Shown here piece by piece: positions 25,252-33,895 of a stretch of DNA of 51,206 nucleotides (positions are counted from its first letter, which is position 1; each line of letters starts with the position of its first letter). Source of the stretch: Euryarchaeota archaeon UBA495 (GTDB taxonomy: Archaea; Thermoplasmatota; Poseidoniia; Poseidoniales; Poseidoniaceae); contig DALQ01000001.1 of the NCBI GenBank assembly GCA_002496845.1, forward strand, positions 1 to 51,206, given 5' to 3'. Both the position numbers and the translations under genes were made by a program. Under the pieces are notes generated by a model. The model saw nothing but the letters and a program-made list of their open reading frames with translations. It did no database searches and was not told the origin of the DNA.

Positions 25252-26364
25252 ATGGCGGGGGCGACGTGCGTGCTTGCCTTGCGCGGCGAGGTCACGGCCC
25301 TCGCGTTGGCTGAAGCGGAGGCCCTCGGCTTCCAGACGGACGTCCGGCACGGTCGATTGGCCCTTGGCCATCGTACGGACGACCTTGGCGTGGCTGCAGG
25401 CATCTACGCGGTGTTGGACGGCGGAGATATCCACGCATGGACGTCCAACGAAGCCTTTGTGGCGTCCGTGGTGGAACGATGGGAGCCGCCGAAGGGGCGC
25501 GTCTGCGTCCGGGTTGAACGCCTTGGTGGCCGCATGAAAGACTCCTCCACCCAAACCATTGCCCGCAGCCTAGGCGGACACCTCTCCGACATGGCGTGCG
25601 TGATCGACCTCGACCGTCCAGAACACGTGCTTCGTGTCGTTCTTGACGCCACGTCGCATCACGTGGGATGGGGATGGGACGTGCCCCGTACCACCCGGGA
25701 AGGCGTGGGCGCACGCCGTGCAGGAGAGCGCCCGTTCTTCCGCCCCGTCAGCCTCGACCCATACCTTGCCCGGACGGCGGTCAACCTCGCCAACGGCTCA
25801 CGCGGGGGCGTCTTGCTTGACGCCATGACCGGCACGGGTGGTTTCCTCATCGAAGGCGCCCTGACAGGGCAAGAAACCGTGGGCATGGACCTGGACCCAA
25901 CGATGGTGGACGGGGCCAAGGCCAACCTCGAATGGGCCGTGGACGGGCGAGCACACCGTGCCTCAGTCGTCCTTGGTGACGCCACCGCCCTTGCCTCTTC
26001 CTTGCCTGCCTCAGCCCGAGGGCGCATCACGGGGCTCGTCCTCGACCCTCCCTACGGTCGGAATTCACACGGCTCCCACGGACCGTGGGATTTGTTGGCT
26101 CGGGTGTTGGCCAGCACCACGGAAGTGGCGAGCCCGGAAGGGGCAGATTGCTGCCTCATCCTCCCCATCGCGCCGATCACCACAGCAGACGATGGCGTGG
26201 TGCATGACTCCACCAAGGTGGAACCGCTCCACGGTTCATGGGAAGACGTGGTGGCCCTGTTCGAGGCCTCTGCGTGGAGCTTGCGACCTGAACGGTGGTC
26301 GGTGCGCGTTCATGGGAGCCTTGCGCGGCTCATCCTCCACGCAACATGCGCTCCTCCAAGTTGA
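25252..26364 (+). CDS. tRNA (guanine-N2) methyltransferase, TrmG10/Trm11-type
   Basis: ATG at 25252, with ggagg a few bases before, begins MAGATCVLALRGEVTALALA, the start of the THUMP-containing N-terminal domain; this gives 370 residues. An in-frame ATG at 25177 is less likely. The C-terminal half has the class I AdoMet fold: RPFFRPVSLDPYLARTAVNLA, LLDAMTGTGGFLIEGAL, VGMDLDPTMVDGAKANL and the catalytic VLDPPYGRN. The DPPY tetrad and the order THUMP then methylase fit the enzyme forming m2G or m22G at tRNA position 10. Archaeal-type architecture. It is divergent to fen and its end overlaps the convergent Cys-cluster gene. Confidence 0.88.
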   Translation: MAGATCVLALRGEVTALALAEAEALGFQTDVRHGRLALGHRTDDLGVAAGIYAVLDGGDIHAWTSNEAFVASVVERWEPPKGRVCVRVERLGGRMKDSSTQTIARSLGGHLSDMACVIDLDRPEHVLRVVLDATSHHVGWGWDVPRTTREGVGARRAGERPFFRPVSLDPYLARTAVNLANGSRGGVLLDAMTGTGGFLIEGALTGQETVGMDLDPTMVDGAKANLEWAVDGRAHRASVVLGDATALASSLPASARGRITGLVLDPPYGRNSHGSHGPWDLLARVLASTTEVASPEGADCCLILPIAPITTADDGVVHDSTKVEPLHGSWEDVVALFEASAWSLRPERWSVRVHGSLARLILHATCAPPS

Positions 26365-26737
26365 GAAGCACCATTGCGTCGTCTTCGCTCGGCGGTTCGA
26401 AGCCGTCCGGGTGAGGGCACTCTTCGTCCACCACGGCGTGGTCCTCGTCGTTGAGCACCACCGGGTACATCCGGCACCCCTTGGGTCGGAATTCGTAGAT
26501 GCTGCACAGGCCCGATGCATCAGGCTCAGCAGAGTCCGTCAACAGGAAGGTGCAGGCGCGTGTCGAGGCTTCGTTGAGGAGCGTCAGCACGCCTTGGTCG
26601 TTTTCCCACGTGAACGCCGCGAGGTCCTTCCCGGTGCGGCGGGCGATCTTGGCGGCCTCTTCGCGTGTCAACGGCATCGTCGTGTCCCGGCAACACCGCG
26701 AACACGACGCGGTCACGCACGCCAATCGGAAGGCCAC
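26330..26737 (-). CDS. YkgJ-like cysteine-cluster protein (putative metal chelator)
   Basis: The 135-residue protein starts at GTG 26737 and carries the pattern of the zinc- or iron-chelating UPF0153/YkgJ family: CSRCCRDTTMPLT with a CxxCC-type cluster near residue 12-16, CTFL and GLCSIYEFRPKGCRMYPV in the middle, and ECPHPDGF later. Family members have a conserved Cys cluster presumed to hold a metal; the function is unknown. The start is not certain because no strong ribosome site is seen close to it. Its 3' end overlaps the methylase gene by 35 bases. Confidence 0.82.
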   Translation of the reverse strand: MAFRLACVTASCSRCCRDTTMPLTREEAAKIARRTGKDLAAFTWENDQGVLTLLNEASTRACTFLLTDSAEPDASGLCSIYEFRPKGCRMYPVVLNDEDHAVVDEECPHPDGFEPPSEDDAMVLLNLEERMLRGG

Positions 26738-26759
26738 GTGGGCAGCCTTGCACCCTCCT

Positions 26760-26770
26760 TCTTCAAGAGG
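26760..26770 (+). promoter_or_regulatory. TATA/BRE-like promoter of tRNA-Arg
   Basis: TCTTCAAGAGG lies at positions -34 to -24 relative to the mature tRNA 5' end, where an archaeal TATA/BRE is expected. Its first seven bases are the same as in the pilin and S13 elements. Confidence 0.45.
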
Positions 26771-26793
26771 GGTGGCTGATACGCACCGACACA

Positions 26794-26867
26794 GGGCGAT
26801 TAGGGTAGTCTGGATATCCTTCCGGCCTTCGGAGCCGGAGACGTGGGTTCGAATCCTGCATCGCCCG
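26794..26867 (+). tRNA. tRNA-Arg (anticodon UCG)
   Basis: A full cloverleaf can be folded by hand over 74 bases. The acceptor stem GGGCGAT pairs with ATCGCCC, with discriminator G. The D arm GGGTAGTCTGGATATCCT has the GG of the D loop. The anticodon stem CCGGC/GCCGG encloses CTTCGGA, giving anticodon TCG, so it reads CGA. The T arm GTGGG TTCGAAT CCTGC has the standard loop, with a four-base variable region. No intron, and the 3' CCA is not encoded. It stands alone between the Cys-cluster and DUF1295 genes. Confidence 0.93.
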
Positions 26868-26969
26868 CTTCTATCCTCTCAAGCAGGTGCACTCATGCAG
26901 GCATCTGACCCTCGATCAGGTTCGTGATTTCCTCAAGGCGAGCCTGGGTTAACCAGGAGTAAGGCTGAT

Positions 26970-27794
26970 GTGCGGCCAAGGTTGCGTGAATCCATGGCCT
27001 CGAATGCCCTTGACGCGCTCATGTGGGAGTCTTTGGCGGTGCTCGCCATCGCCGTGCTGGCGTGGCTGCGCACCGTCGCAAGCGGCCTGGTCACCGTCAT
27101 GGACGTGCTCTGGGGCCTCGGCTTCGTCGTCATCGCCACGGCCCGCATCGTGGCCTTTGGTGGCACCGATACCGTCGGATGGATCGTGTACGGCGCCGTG
27201 ACGGCCTGGGCCCTTCGCCTCGCCATCCACCTCCACCTTCGGACGCGCCACCGCGGAGAAGACCCTCGTTACGTGCGTATGCGTGAAGGATGGGGCGACC
27301 GTTGGTGGTGGGGCAGCTTCGTGCAGGTCTTCCTGCTTCAGGGCATCATCATGCTCGCCGTGGCGGCTCCCCTCCGCCCGTTGTTGGATGCATCCGCTCG
27401 GGCCGCACCCGATCAGGCCGTGCCAATGATGGTCATCGCAGGCCTGCTCTTTGCCGTCGGTCTGCTCATCGAAGCCGTGTCCGACGAGCAGTTGCGCCGG
27501 TTTAGGGCGAACGCTGGGCCCGGACAACTGCTCACCACCGGCTTGTTCGCCGTGGTGCGTCATCCGAACCATCTCGGTGAAGCGATGGTCTGGTGGGGGC
27601 TTGGACTGGCCGCCATCGCCGTCAGCGGTTGGGGCGCATGGCCAGTTCTTTTCGGCCCGCTGCTGCTCAACCTTTTGTTGCGCTGGGTGTCCGGCGTGCG
27701 GATGTCGGAGGTCGATTTGGAAGAACGGCCCGGCTTCGCCGAGTGGATTGCAACCACACCGGCCATGTTGCCTTGGCCTCGGCCGAAACGGTGA
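26970..27794 (+). CDS. DUF1295-family membrane protein (steroid reductase/ICMT-like)
   Basis: The protein has 274 residues from GTG at 26970, which has GGAG ten bases upstream; an ATG at 26994 would give 266. It has about six membrane segments. HHRGEDPRYVRMREGWGDRWW in the first half and TGLFAVVRHPNHLGEAMVWWG in the second are signatures of the DUF1295 group, which is related to steroid 5-alpha-reductase and isoprenylcysteine methyltransferase. A function in lipid or isoprenoid reduction or methylation at the membrane is likely, but the reaction is unknown. Its start follows the tRNA gene. Confidence 0.85.
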   Translation: MRPRLRESMASNALDALMWESLAVLAIAVLAWLRTVASGLVTVMDVLWGLGFVVIATARIVAFGGTDTVGWIVYGAVTAWALRLAIHLHLRTRHRGEDPRYVRMREGWGDRWWWGSFVQVFLLQGIIMLAVAAPLRPLLDASARAAPDQAVPMMVIAGLLFAVGLLIEAVSDEQLRRFRANAGPGQLLTTGLFAVVRHPNHLGEAMVWWGLGLAAIAVSGWGAWPVLFGPLLLNLLLRWVSGVRMSEVDLEERPGFAEWIATTPAMLPWPRPKR

Positions 27795-27809
27795 GTCAGG
27801 CCTTGCGCG

Positions 27810-29294
27810 TCACGCCGTGGCGTTTCCGGCCACGAGCGGCGTCAATTCGTCCACATCGGCCAACAGGCTCGGCCCGCTCGCAAGGTACACGAGGGTGCCA
27901 AGGCGGTCACGCGAGTCTTCAGGGGTGGGAACGTCCTTCGTCGCACAATCGCCCGTGCATCCGTCCGTGATGGCGATGAAAATGCGCCCTTCAGCGTCGA
28001 TCACGATGTCGTTGAAGTCCAGCAGGTTACGGTTGGAGCCGCCGATGTCACGGCAGTCGCCGCTGTTCAGGCAAATCGAGCCGACTTGGACCGGGTCTTG
28101 GGTGACGCGAACGGTTTGGAAGACGGGGTTCTCGTCCAGGGCATTCAGGCTGTAGGTGACGTAGAGGTCGTAGCTCACGTTGGCCGTGGCGTAGTGAGCG
28201 TTGCCGTCCCATGGGTTTCCGTCGATGTCCGGCACGCCAAGGGCGCCGGCGTCTTCGCTGCCAAGGTAGGCCACCGCCATCCGACCAGGGTCGCCGGCGA
28301 TGATTTGCGGGAACACGCTCGAAACAACTTCGACCGGGGAGATGCGAAGGCTGGTCTGCTCCCACGATTCGCCAGAATCGGTACTACGGGACATGTAGAC
28401 GCCCTGATCACCGCCCGTCCACACGTGGTAGCCGTTGCTCTCGGTGTCGGCGGCCATTTCGGAGTTCTTGCGCGGATTCGGCGTTCCCACGTCTTCGCCC
28501 ATCGTCTTCTCTTCCCAGTTGAGGCCGTTGTCCTTGGAGACCACCAAGGTCGGCGTGGGAACACGAGGTGGCACGTAGACGGTCCCGTCAGGTGCGGAAG
28601 AAATCGCGCCGTGGAGGCCACCGTTTGTGGTGACCAGCCCGAAGGCTTGCCCGCCGACGGCAAAGGTGGCGCCGCCGTCAAGGGAGGTGTAGCAGAAGAT
28701 GCCGGCGAGTTTGTTGTAGCAGAAGTAGACCGCCGAATCGTAGACCGGGCTGCCAATGGCGCCGTAGCCTGAATCCGTCCACGGGCCGGTGGCCAGTTTG
28801 ATGTGGTCGTTCAACGGCACCGGTCCAGAGTCGTGGGGGTTGCCCAACCACGTTTCACCGTCGTCGTCGGACCAACCGATCCACGTGGTCGCCAAACCGA
28901 CCATCTGGACGTTGAAAATGCGGTCCGTGTCCGGATCCACCCATCCCCATGGGTCGCTGGTCGAGGGGGCTTGGGTGACGTCGCCTTCCACGGTGTTGAC
29001 CCAGGTTTCTCCAGAATCGCATGAGCGCATGACCTTCTCGAGGGCGATGAAGAAAATGCAACCGCTGGAGGTCACTCCGATGCTGGGTTCTGGGCCTTGT
29101 TGGCCCACGTCGTTGACGTAGTACGTCGTGCCGAAGGGTTCGACGTCAACCGGAAGACCGTCTCCGCCGGTCACCCATACGCCGTCCATGACCTCGTCTT
29201 CGGTCACCGGAGCAGGGGGCTCCTCGCTGCTGATGCACCCCGCCATCGGCGCGAGGAGCATCAGGAAGGTCAGCAGCAAGGCCACGGGGCGCAT
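27810..29294 (-). CDS. Exported lipoprotein with Asp-box beta-propeller (sialidase-like)
   Basis: The 494-residue protein begins with a lipoprotein signal: hydrophobic LLLTFLMLLAP then MAGC, so Cys20 would be lipidated. The rest carries five Asp boxes of BNR-repeat type: SCDSGETW (91-98), SDDDGETW (142-149), SLDGGATF (204-211), SKDNGLNW (253-260) and STDSGESW (304-311), spaced about 50 residues apart, indicating a six-bladed propeller as in sialidases. The Arg triad of true sialidases was not traced, so activity is open; a sugar-binding role at the cell surface is also possible. Several Cys may form disulfides. It converges on the DUF1295 gene at 15 bases. Confidence 0.82.
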   Translation of the reverse strand: MRPVALLLTFLMLLAPMAGCISSEEPPAPVTEDEVMDGVWVTGGDGLPVDVEPFGTTYYVNDVGQQGPEPSIGVTSSGCIFFIALEKVMRSCDSGETWVNTVEGDVTQAPSTSDPWGWVDPDTDRIFNVQMVGLATTWIGWSDDDGETWLGNPHDSGPVPLNDHIKLATGPWTDSGYGAIGSPVYDSAVYFCYNKLAGIFCYTSLDGGATFAVGGQAFGLVTTNGGLHGAISSAPDGTVYVPPRVPTPTLVVSKDNGLNWEEKTMGEDVGTPNPRKNSEMAADTESNGYHVWTGGDQGVYMSRSTDSGESWEQTSLRISPVEVVSSVFPQIIAGDPGRMAVAYLGSEDAGALGVPDIDGNPWDGNAHYATANVSYDLYVTYSLNALDENPVFQTVRVTQDPVQVGSICLNSGDCRDIGGSNRNLLDFNDIVIDAEGRIFIAITDGCTGDCATKDVPTPEDSRDRLGTLVYLASGPSLLADVDELTPLVAGNATA

Positions 29295-29352
29295 GGTCGA
29301 CGCTGGGCCTTGCCCCTCTCAAATCCTCCGCGTGTTGCGGTGATGAACGGTC

Positions 29353-29361
29353 CTTCAAAAC
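29353..29361 (+). promoter_or_regulatory. Possible promoter of the photolyase operon
   Basis: CTTCAAAAC starts 30 bases before the photolyase ATG, about the distance of a TATA box for a leaderless transcript. It shares CTTCAAA with the pilin and S13 elements. Confidence 0.4.
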
Positions 29362-29382
29362 GAACGGGGGCAGCCTCAGGCC

Positions 29383-31707
29383 ATGGTGGACGTTCGCTTG
29401 CCGTCTCACCTCGAGGAACGGTGCCTGCGTCATGCGGGCCCGGAAGCTGCATCGCCGCGCTATGTCGTGCACTGGATGCGTGCTGCTTTGCGCTTGGACG
29501 AAAACCCGACCTTTGACGTCGCTCGGACCTTGGCCAACGGCCTTGGTCTGCCGCTGCTCGTCTACCAAGGCATCGACGAGCGGTACCCCCATGCCTCCTA
29601 CCGCCATCATCGCTTCTTGCTGGAAGGGGCCGCTGATGTCGCCCACCGCGCAGCAGAACTCGGCGTGAAGCATCTGCTCCATGTGGCCCGTGACGGTCAC
29701 CGTGAGCCGGCCCTCCTGCACCTTGCCGAAGAAGCAGCGGTGGTGATCACCGATTTGGTGGACCTCCCTCCATGGTCCGAATGGACCCAATCGGTGGCCA
29801 GCACACGCGCGATCATCGAAGTGGACGCCCACTGCGTGTTGCCCAGAACGGTGTTCGGGCGCACGGCCGATCGCCCCTTCCGGTTTCGGGACGCCACCAA
29901 GCGTGCGATGAAGCAACGAATGGGGCAACCATGGCCTCGTTGCGGTCACGAAACACTCCCCCTGCCCGAGGCGTGGGAGCCGCCGTTCACGCCGGTTGAT
30001 GCGGCTGCGGAACTCCGCAAGGACGGGGCTCAGAGCCTGCTGGCCGCTTGCAACATTGACCCAACGGTCATTCCGGTGACGGACATGGTCGGTGGTGCGT
30101 CGGCGGGCATGGCCCGATGGAACGCCTACCTCAAGGAAGGGCTGAGCCGCTACCATCGCACGCGTAACAACGCATCTCAACGGGATGGAGTCAGTGGCAT
30201 GTCGCCATGGTTGCACCACGGCATGGTGGCAGCGACACGCCTCGTGCGGGACGCAGCAGAGCACGGCACCAAAGGGGCGGAGAAATTCCTCGACGAAATG
30301 CTGGTCTTCCGAGAGCATGCCTACCACCACGTCCACGACGTGGACCGACCGATGGATTGGGACCGCCTCCCTGACTGGGCTCGGACCTCATGGCGAAGGT
30401 CGGCGTTGACCCACCCTGCATTGGTTTCCATGGATTTGGAACGTGGACGCAGCAGCGATGCGCTGTGGAACGCGGCCCAAACCGGGATGGTGCGGCACGG
30501 CGTGATGCACAACAACGTCCGCATGACGTGGGGCAAAGGCACCGTGCGGTGGATGGAGGACCCAGAAGCCGCCATGCGCCTTACGCAAGACCTCAACGAT
30601 CGGTACGCTTTGGACGGAAGGAACCCCAATTCTGTTGCAGGCGTGATGTGGTGCTTCGGCCTCTTTGATCGCCCATTCGATCCACCGGAAGCGCGCATGG
30701 GGCGGGTGCGTCGACGCGATCCTCGTGACCACGCGGCTCGCCTCGACATGGACGGTTACCGCGCATGGACCGAAGCACCAAGCGGAGCGCAAAAGCTCAG
30801 CATTGGTGTCGTCGGGGGCGGACTTTCCGGCCGGTTTGCGGCCCGGATGCTGAGCGATCTTGGCCATGACGTGACCGTGTACGACAAGGGCCGAAGGGCC
30901 AGTGGGCGGCTGTCGGACCGGACGGCGGGCGACGGGACACCGTTCCAACTTGGGGCGCCGAAACTCGACGGTTGGCCCGAGTGGTCCGAACGGCACGTGC
31001 AGGACTGGGTGGAGCGAGGCTTCCTTGAGGTCGGCGGAGAACGACCTGAATCGACCCTGCCCCCTCTTCTCGACCACCTTGGCGAAGGGCTCGATGTGCG
31101 GCAGCTGCACCGTGTGGATGGACTCGAATCGACGTCGAATGGGGCTCGCTTGCGCATCATTTCACCCGATGGACCGATGGAAGTTGAGCACGACCACGTC
31201 CTCGTGGCCGCGCCCTTCGAGCAATCCAGGGCGCTGTTGGACACCGCGGGCATCGCAGTGACGGGACAAAGTGAGCCGTGCTGGGTGGCGTGGGGCCCTT
31301 GCCCCAAAGACGACCCGGAGGTCCCATCGGGATGGACGTTGACGCGGCGAGGCCACGGCGGAACCACCCTCGAAGTTCGCATGGATGCCGAAACCAGCGC
31401 CGCAGACCTCGAACGGAGTTTGCCGGACATGGCCGCTCACGTGGCCGCAACCCTTGGCGTGGATCCCGAAGGGTGGGCCGCGCACCGTTGGAGGTTCAGC
31501 CGCCCCATCGAAGGGCCAGAAACCGTGGTTCGTCACGGGGCCTTCAGCGTGATTGGGGACGCCTTTGGAAGCCCTATCGGAACGGCAGGGGCAGCCTTGG
31601 ACAGCGCGGCCCGTGCCGTCGCAAACCTTCACTGCACGGTCGGCTGGGAGCCCAGCACCGTTGAGCCCAGCCTTCAGCAGACGGATCTTTCGACGTGGGG
31701 GGCTTGA
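29383..31707 (+). CDS. Class II CPD photolyase fused to a renalase-like FAD oxidoreductase
   Basis: The 774-residue protein has two parts. Residues 1 to about 460 are a class II cyclobutane pyrimidine dimer photolyase: VHWMRAALRLDENPTFD at the start, MHNNVRMTWGKGTVRWM at about 375, and YALDGRNPNSVAGVMWC with FDRPF at about 408-430, which are class II diagnostics. Residues about 471-774 are a Rossmann flavoprotein: LSIGVVGGGLSGRFAARML, VYDKGRRASGRLSD, and IGDAFGSPIGTAGAALDSA near the end, like renalase and other amine-oxidase-fold proteins. The first part would repair CPD lesions with blue light through FAD. The second may oxidise NAD(P)H isomers or deliver electrons. Its stop touches the ATG of the next photolyase gene. 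Confidence 0.9.
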   Translation: MVDVRLPSHLEERCLRHAGPEAASPRYVVHWMRAALRLDENPTFDVARTLANGLGLPLLVYQGIDERYPHASYRHHRFLLEGAADVAHRAAELGVKHLLHVARDGHREPALLHLAEEAAVVITDLVDLPPWSEWTQSVASTRAIIEVDAHCVLPRTVFGRTADRPFRFRDATKRAMKQRMGQPWPRCGHETLPLPEAWEPPFTPVDAAAELRKDGAQSLLAACNIDPTVIPVTDMVGGASAGMARWNAYLKEGLSRYHRTRNNASQRDGVSGMSPWLHHGMVAATRLVRDAAEHGTKGAEKFLDEMLVFREHAYHHVHDVDRPMDWDRLPDWARTSWRRSALTHPALVSMDLERGRSSDALWNAAQTGMVRHGVMHNNVRMTWGKGTVRWMEDPEAAMRLTQDLNDRYALDGRNPNSVAGVMWCFGLFDRPFDPPEARMGRVRRRDPRDHAARLDMDGYRAWTEAPSGAQKLSIGVVGGGLSGRFAARMLSDLGHDVTVYDKGRRASGRLSDRTAGDGTPFQLGAPKLDGWPEWSERHVQDWVERGFLEVGGERPESTLPPLLDHLGEGLDVRQLHRVDGLESTSNGARLRIISPDGPMEVEHDHVLVAAPFEQSRALLDTAGIAVTGQSEPCWVAWGPCPKDDPEVPSGWTLTRRGHGGTTLEVRMDAETSAADLERSLPDMAAHVAATLGVDPEGWAAHRWRFSRPIEGPETVVRHGAFSVIGDAFGSPIGTAGAALDSAARAVANLHCTVGWEPSTVEPSLQQTDLSTWGA

Positions 31708-33387
31708 ATGGGAGCTTTTCGAGACGCCCTCAAACCCGCAAATTGCGAGGGTGTTCAGCGATGGTGCTACGTTCATCCCGATCAACTCAACCTTGACGTG
31801 GGGCCTTGGCGCCCCACGCCAGAACGGCCTCGTTCGTCCATTGGCCTGGTCCTGATCGAAACCTCATGGAAGGCCAACCAACGGCCTTACCATCAACAAA
31901 AATTGGCCTTGGTGTTGACCAACCTGCGTCATTTTGCCCTCGAAGCTCAGGAAGCGGGACATCCCGTGATGGTGCTTCATGACGACCGACCGTACGAAAC
32001 CGTCCTCGCGGCGCAGGCCGACCTGTTGGGGCCGATTCATGCCATGCGATGGGCCGAACGAGAGACGCGCCTTGCCTTGGAACCCTTGGAAGCCAAGGGA
32101 GCGCTCATGGTGGAGGAGCACACAGGTTGGTTGACGGATCGCGCGCTCTTCGACCGTGCGGTGGGCAACAAACGCCCGTGGCGCATGGACGCCTTCTACC
32201 GTGAGGCGCGGAAAGTCCACGGCATCTTGGTGACCGAAGACGGAAAGCCAATCGGTGGGAAATGGTCCCTTGACGCAGAGAATCGCTTGCCGTGGGACGG
32301 AGCCGTGCCGCTGCCAGAGGTGCCAACCTTCCCACCGGACGCCATCACCCAAGAAGTGGTGGAAACGGTGGAGACGCGCTACGCCGACCACCCTGGTCGG
32401 GTCACGCCTCATGATTTGCCGGCCTCGGCCATGGACGCTGAACGCGCATGGCGCTGGGCCCTTGACGAAGCCATGCCGTATTTCGGACCGTACGAGGACG
32501 CCATGACCGTGCAGCATCGCTCGCTGTTCCACACCCGAATCGCCACGCTGCTCAACCTTGGCCGCTTGCAAGCAGGCCGGGTCGTCCGCGACGTCCAACA
32601 AGCGGAATTGGCTCTGAACAGCAAGGAGGGGTTCATCCGCCAGGTGCTCGGATGGCGGGAATTCATTCGGCACGTTCACGACGCCACGGAGGGCTTGACC
32701 GAGCACGTTCACGTCGGCATGAGCACGACGTCGCGACCTGCAGGCGGATGGCCCGGCGCATGGCCAGATGCCCCCCCAACCGTCAATGCGCTAGCAGACG
32801 ACGTCCCGCTTCCTCAGGCCTATTGGGGGGCGAAAAGTGGCTTGGCCTGCCTCGATGACGTGACCCAAGCGGTGCTCGAAGACGGATGGACCCATCACAT
32901 TCCACGCCTGATGGTGCTCGCCAACCTTGGCACGCTGATCGGGGTTCGGCCACGGGAATTGACCGATTGGTTCTGGGCCATGTTCACGGACGCCTACGAT
33001 TGGGTGGTCGAACCGAACGTGCTGGCGATGGGCACCTACGCCACGGGTCCGCTGATGTCGACCAAACCGTACGTCTGCGGAACGCCCTACCTGAAACGCA
33101 TGGGGGACGCCTGCAAAGGCTGTGCCTTCTCGCCGTCCTCCACCTGCCCGATTTCCGACATGTACTGGGCCTTTCTCGCCCGGCATGCGCCCTTGTTTGA
33201 GGGCAACTTTCGCATGACGATGCCGTTGAGAACGCTGGCCAAACGTTCGCCTGAGAAACGCGAAGCCGATGCTCGAGTCCACGCCACTGTGGTCGACGTG
33301 CTCGGTCAAGGCCGCGCGCTCACCCCCCAGGACGTCAAGCAAGCTCGGGCCGGAGGGCGTGCGACAGAGCCAAGTCCTGCGCAATGA
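31708..33387 (+). CDS. Iron-sulfur photolyase/cryptochrome (FeS-BCP, PhrB/CryB type)
   Basis: The 559-residue protein follows the fusion gene with no spacer. Its start, CYVHPDQLNLDVGPW, and the FAD-domain segments LGWREFIRHVHDATEG and HHIPRLMVLANLGTLIGVRPREL fit the FeS-containing (6-4) photolyase family known as PhrB/CryB. Four Cys match its 4Fe-4S ligands: C381 in SGLACLDDV, C469 and C472 in DACKGCAF, and C480 in STCPISDMYW. The 88-residue gap between the first and second ligands is that reported for PhrB. It would repair (6-4) photoproducts, or sense light, with FAD and possibly a lumazine antenna. Together the two genes handle both main UV lesions. Confidence 0.9.
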   Translation: MGAFRDALKPANCEGVQRWCYVHPDQLNLDVGPWRPTPERPRSSIGLVLIETSWKANQRPYHQQKLALVLTNLRHFALEAQEAGHPVMVLHDDRPYETVLAAQADLLGPIHAMRWAERETRLALEPLEAKGALMVEEHTGWLTDRALFDRAVGNKRPWRMDAFYREARKVHGILVTEDGKPIGGKWSLDAENRLPWDGAVPLPEVPTFPPDAITQEVVETVETRYADHPGRVTPHDLPASAMDAERAWRWALDEAMPYFGPYEDAMTVQHRSLFHTRIATLLNLGRLQAGRVVRDVQQAELALNSKEGFIRQVLGWREFIRHVHDATEGLTEHVHVGMSTTSRPAGGWPGAWPDAPPTVNALADDVPLPQAYWGAKSGLACLDDVTQAVLEDGWTHHIPRLMVLANLGTLIGVRPRELTDWFWAMFTDAYDWVVEPNVLAMGTYATGPLMSTKPYVCGTPYLKRMGDACKGCAFSPSSTCPISDMYWAFLARHAPLFEGNFRMTMPLRTLAKRSPEKREADARVHATVVDVLGQGRALTPQDVKQARAGGRATEPSPAQ

Positions 33388-33396
33388 GTTCCTTCC

Positions 33397-33894
33397 ATGG
33401 ACCCTGAGCGCGATGCGCAATGGCTGGTCCAACGCCTCCGCGAAGAAGAGGACCTGCGCCCCGCGTACCGCATGAAACGCGAGCGACGGTGGGCGTCTGA
33501 AGCCACCGTTTTGCGTGACCATGAGGGAGGCATCACGGCCTACACTGAACTTCGGAAGCACCTGTTCGCCGTGGAATTGACCACGGTGGTGGTCGATCCA
33601 GCACACCGCGGCAAAGGGCTCTGTCATGCCTTGATGGAAGCCGCCGTGCAATCGACCGATGCGCGACCCCTGATCCTCTTCACGCGAGCGCCTGCCCTCG
33701 AGACGGCCGTTGCTCGGCTTGGGTTCGAACAACGGCGCCCGCCAAACCCGTTGACCTTGCTCTCGGTCGGTCTGCGTGCGCTCTCGCGTTGCTTTCGCAT
33801 GGCGATGGGCGGTGAGGTGCGAAAAATGTGGACGCAAGTGGTCCATGTTCGCGCCTTTCGTTGCTGGGTGCTGACCGAAAAACCCGGTTCATGA
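33397..33894 (+). CDS. GNAT acetyltransferase
   Basis: The 165-residue protein has the acetyl-CoA motif VELTTVVVDPAHRGKGLCHAL at about residues 60-80, with R/Q-x-x-G-x-G, and LGFEQRRPPNP later in motif B. The long last stretch from residue about 120 is less typical. It lies nine bases after the FeS photolyase gene in the same direction, so it may be cotranscribed with the repair genes. The substrate is unknown. Its stop lies one base from the convergent pantoate kinase gene. Confidence 0.75.
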   Translation: MDPERDAQWLVQRLREEEDLRPAYRMKRERRWASEATVLRDHEGGITAYTELRKHLFAVELTTVVVDPAHRGKGLCHALMEAAVQSTDARPLILFTRAPALETAVARLGFEQRRPPNPLTLLSVGLRALSRCFRMAMGGEVRKMWTQVVHVRAFRCWVLTEKPGS

Positions 33895-33895
33895 C

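Noticed and set aside
29146..30336. A 396-codon minus-strand frame
   Set aside because: Antisense to the photolyase and the lipoprotein start; no family features.
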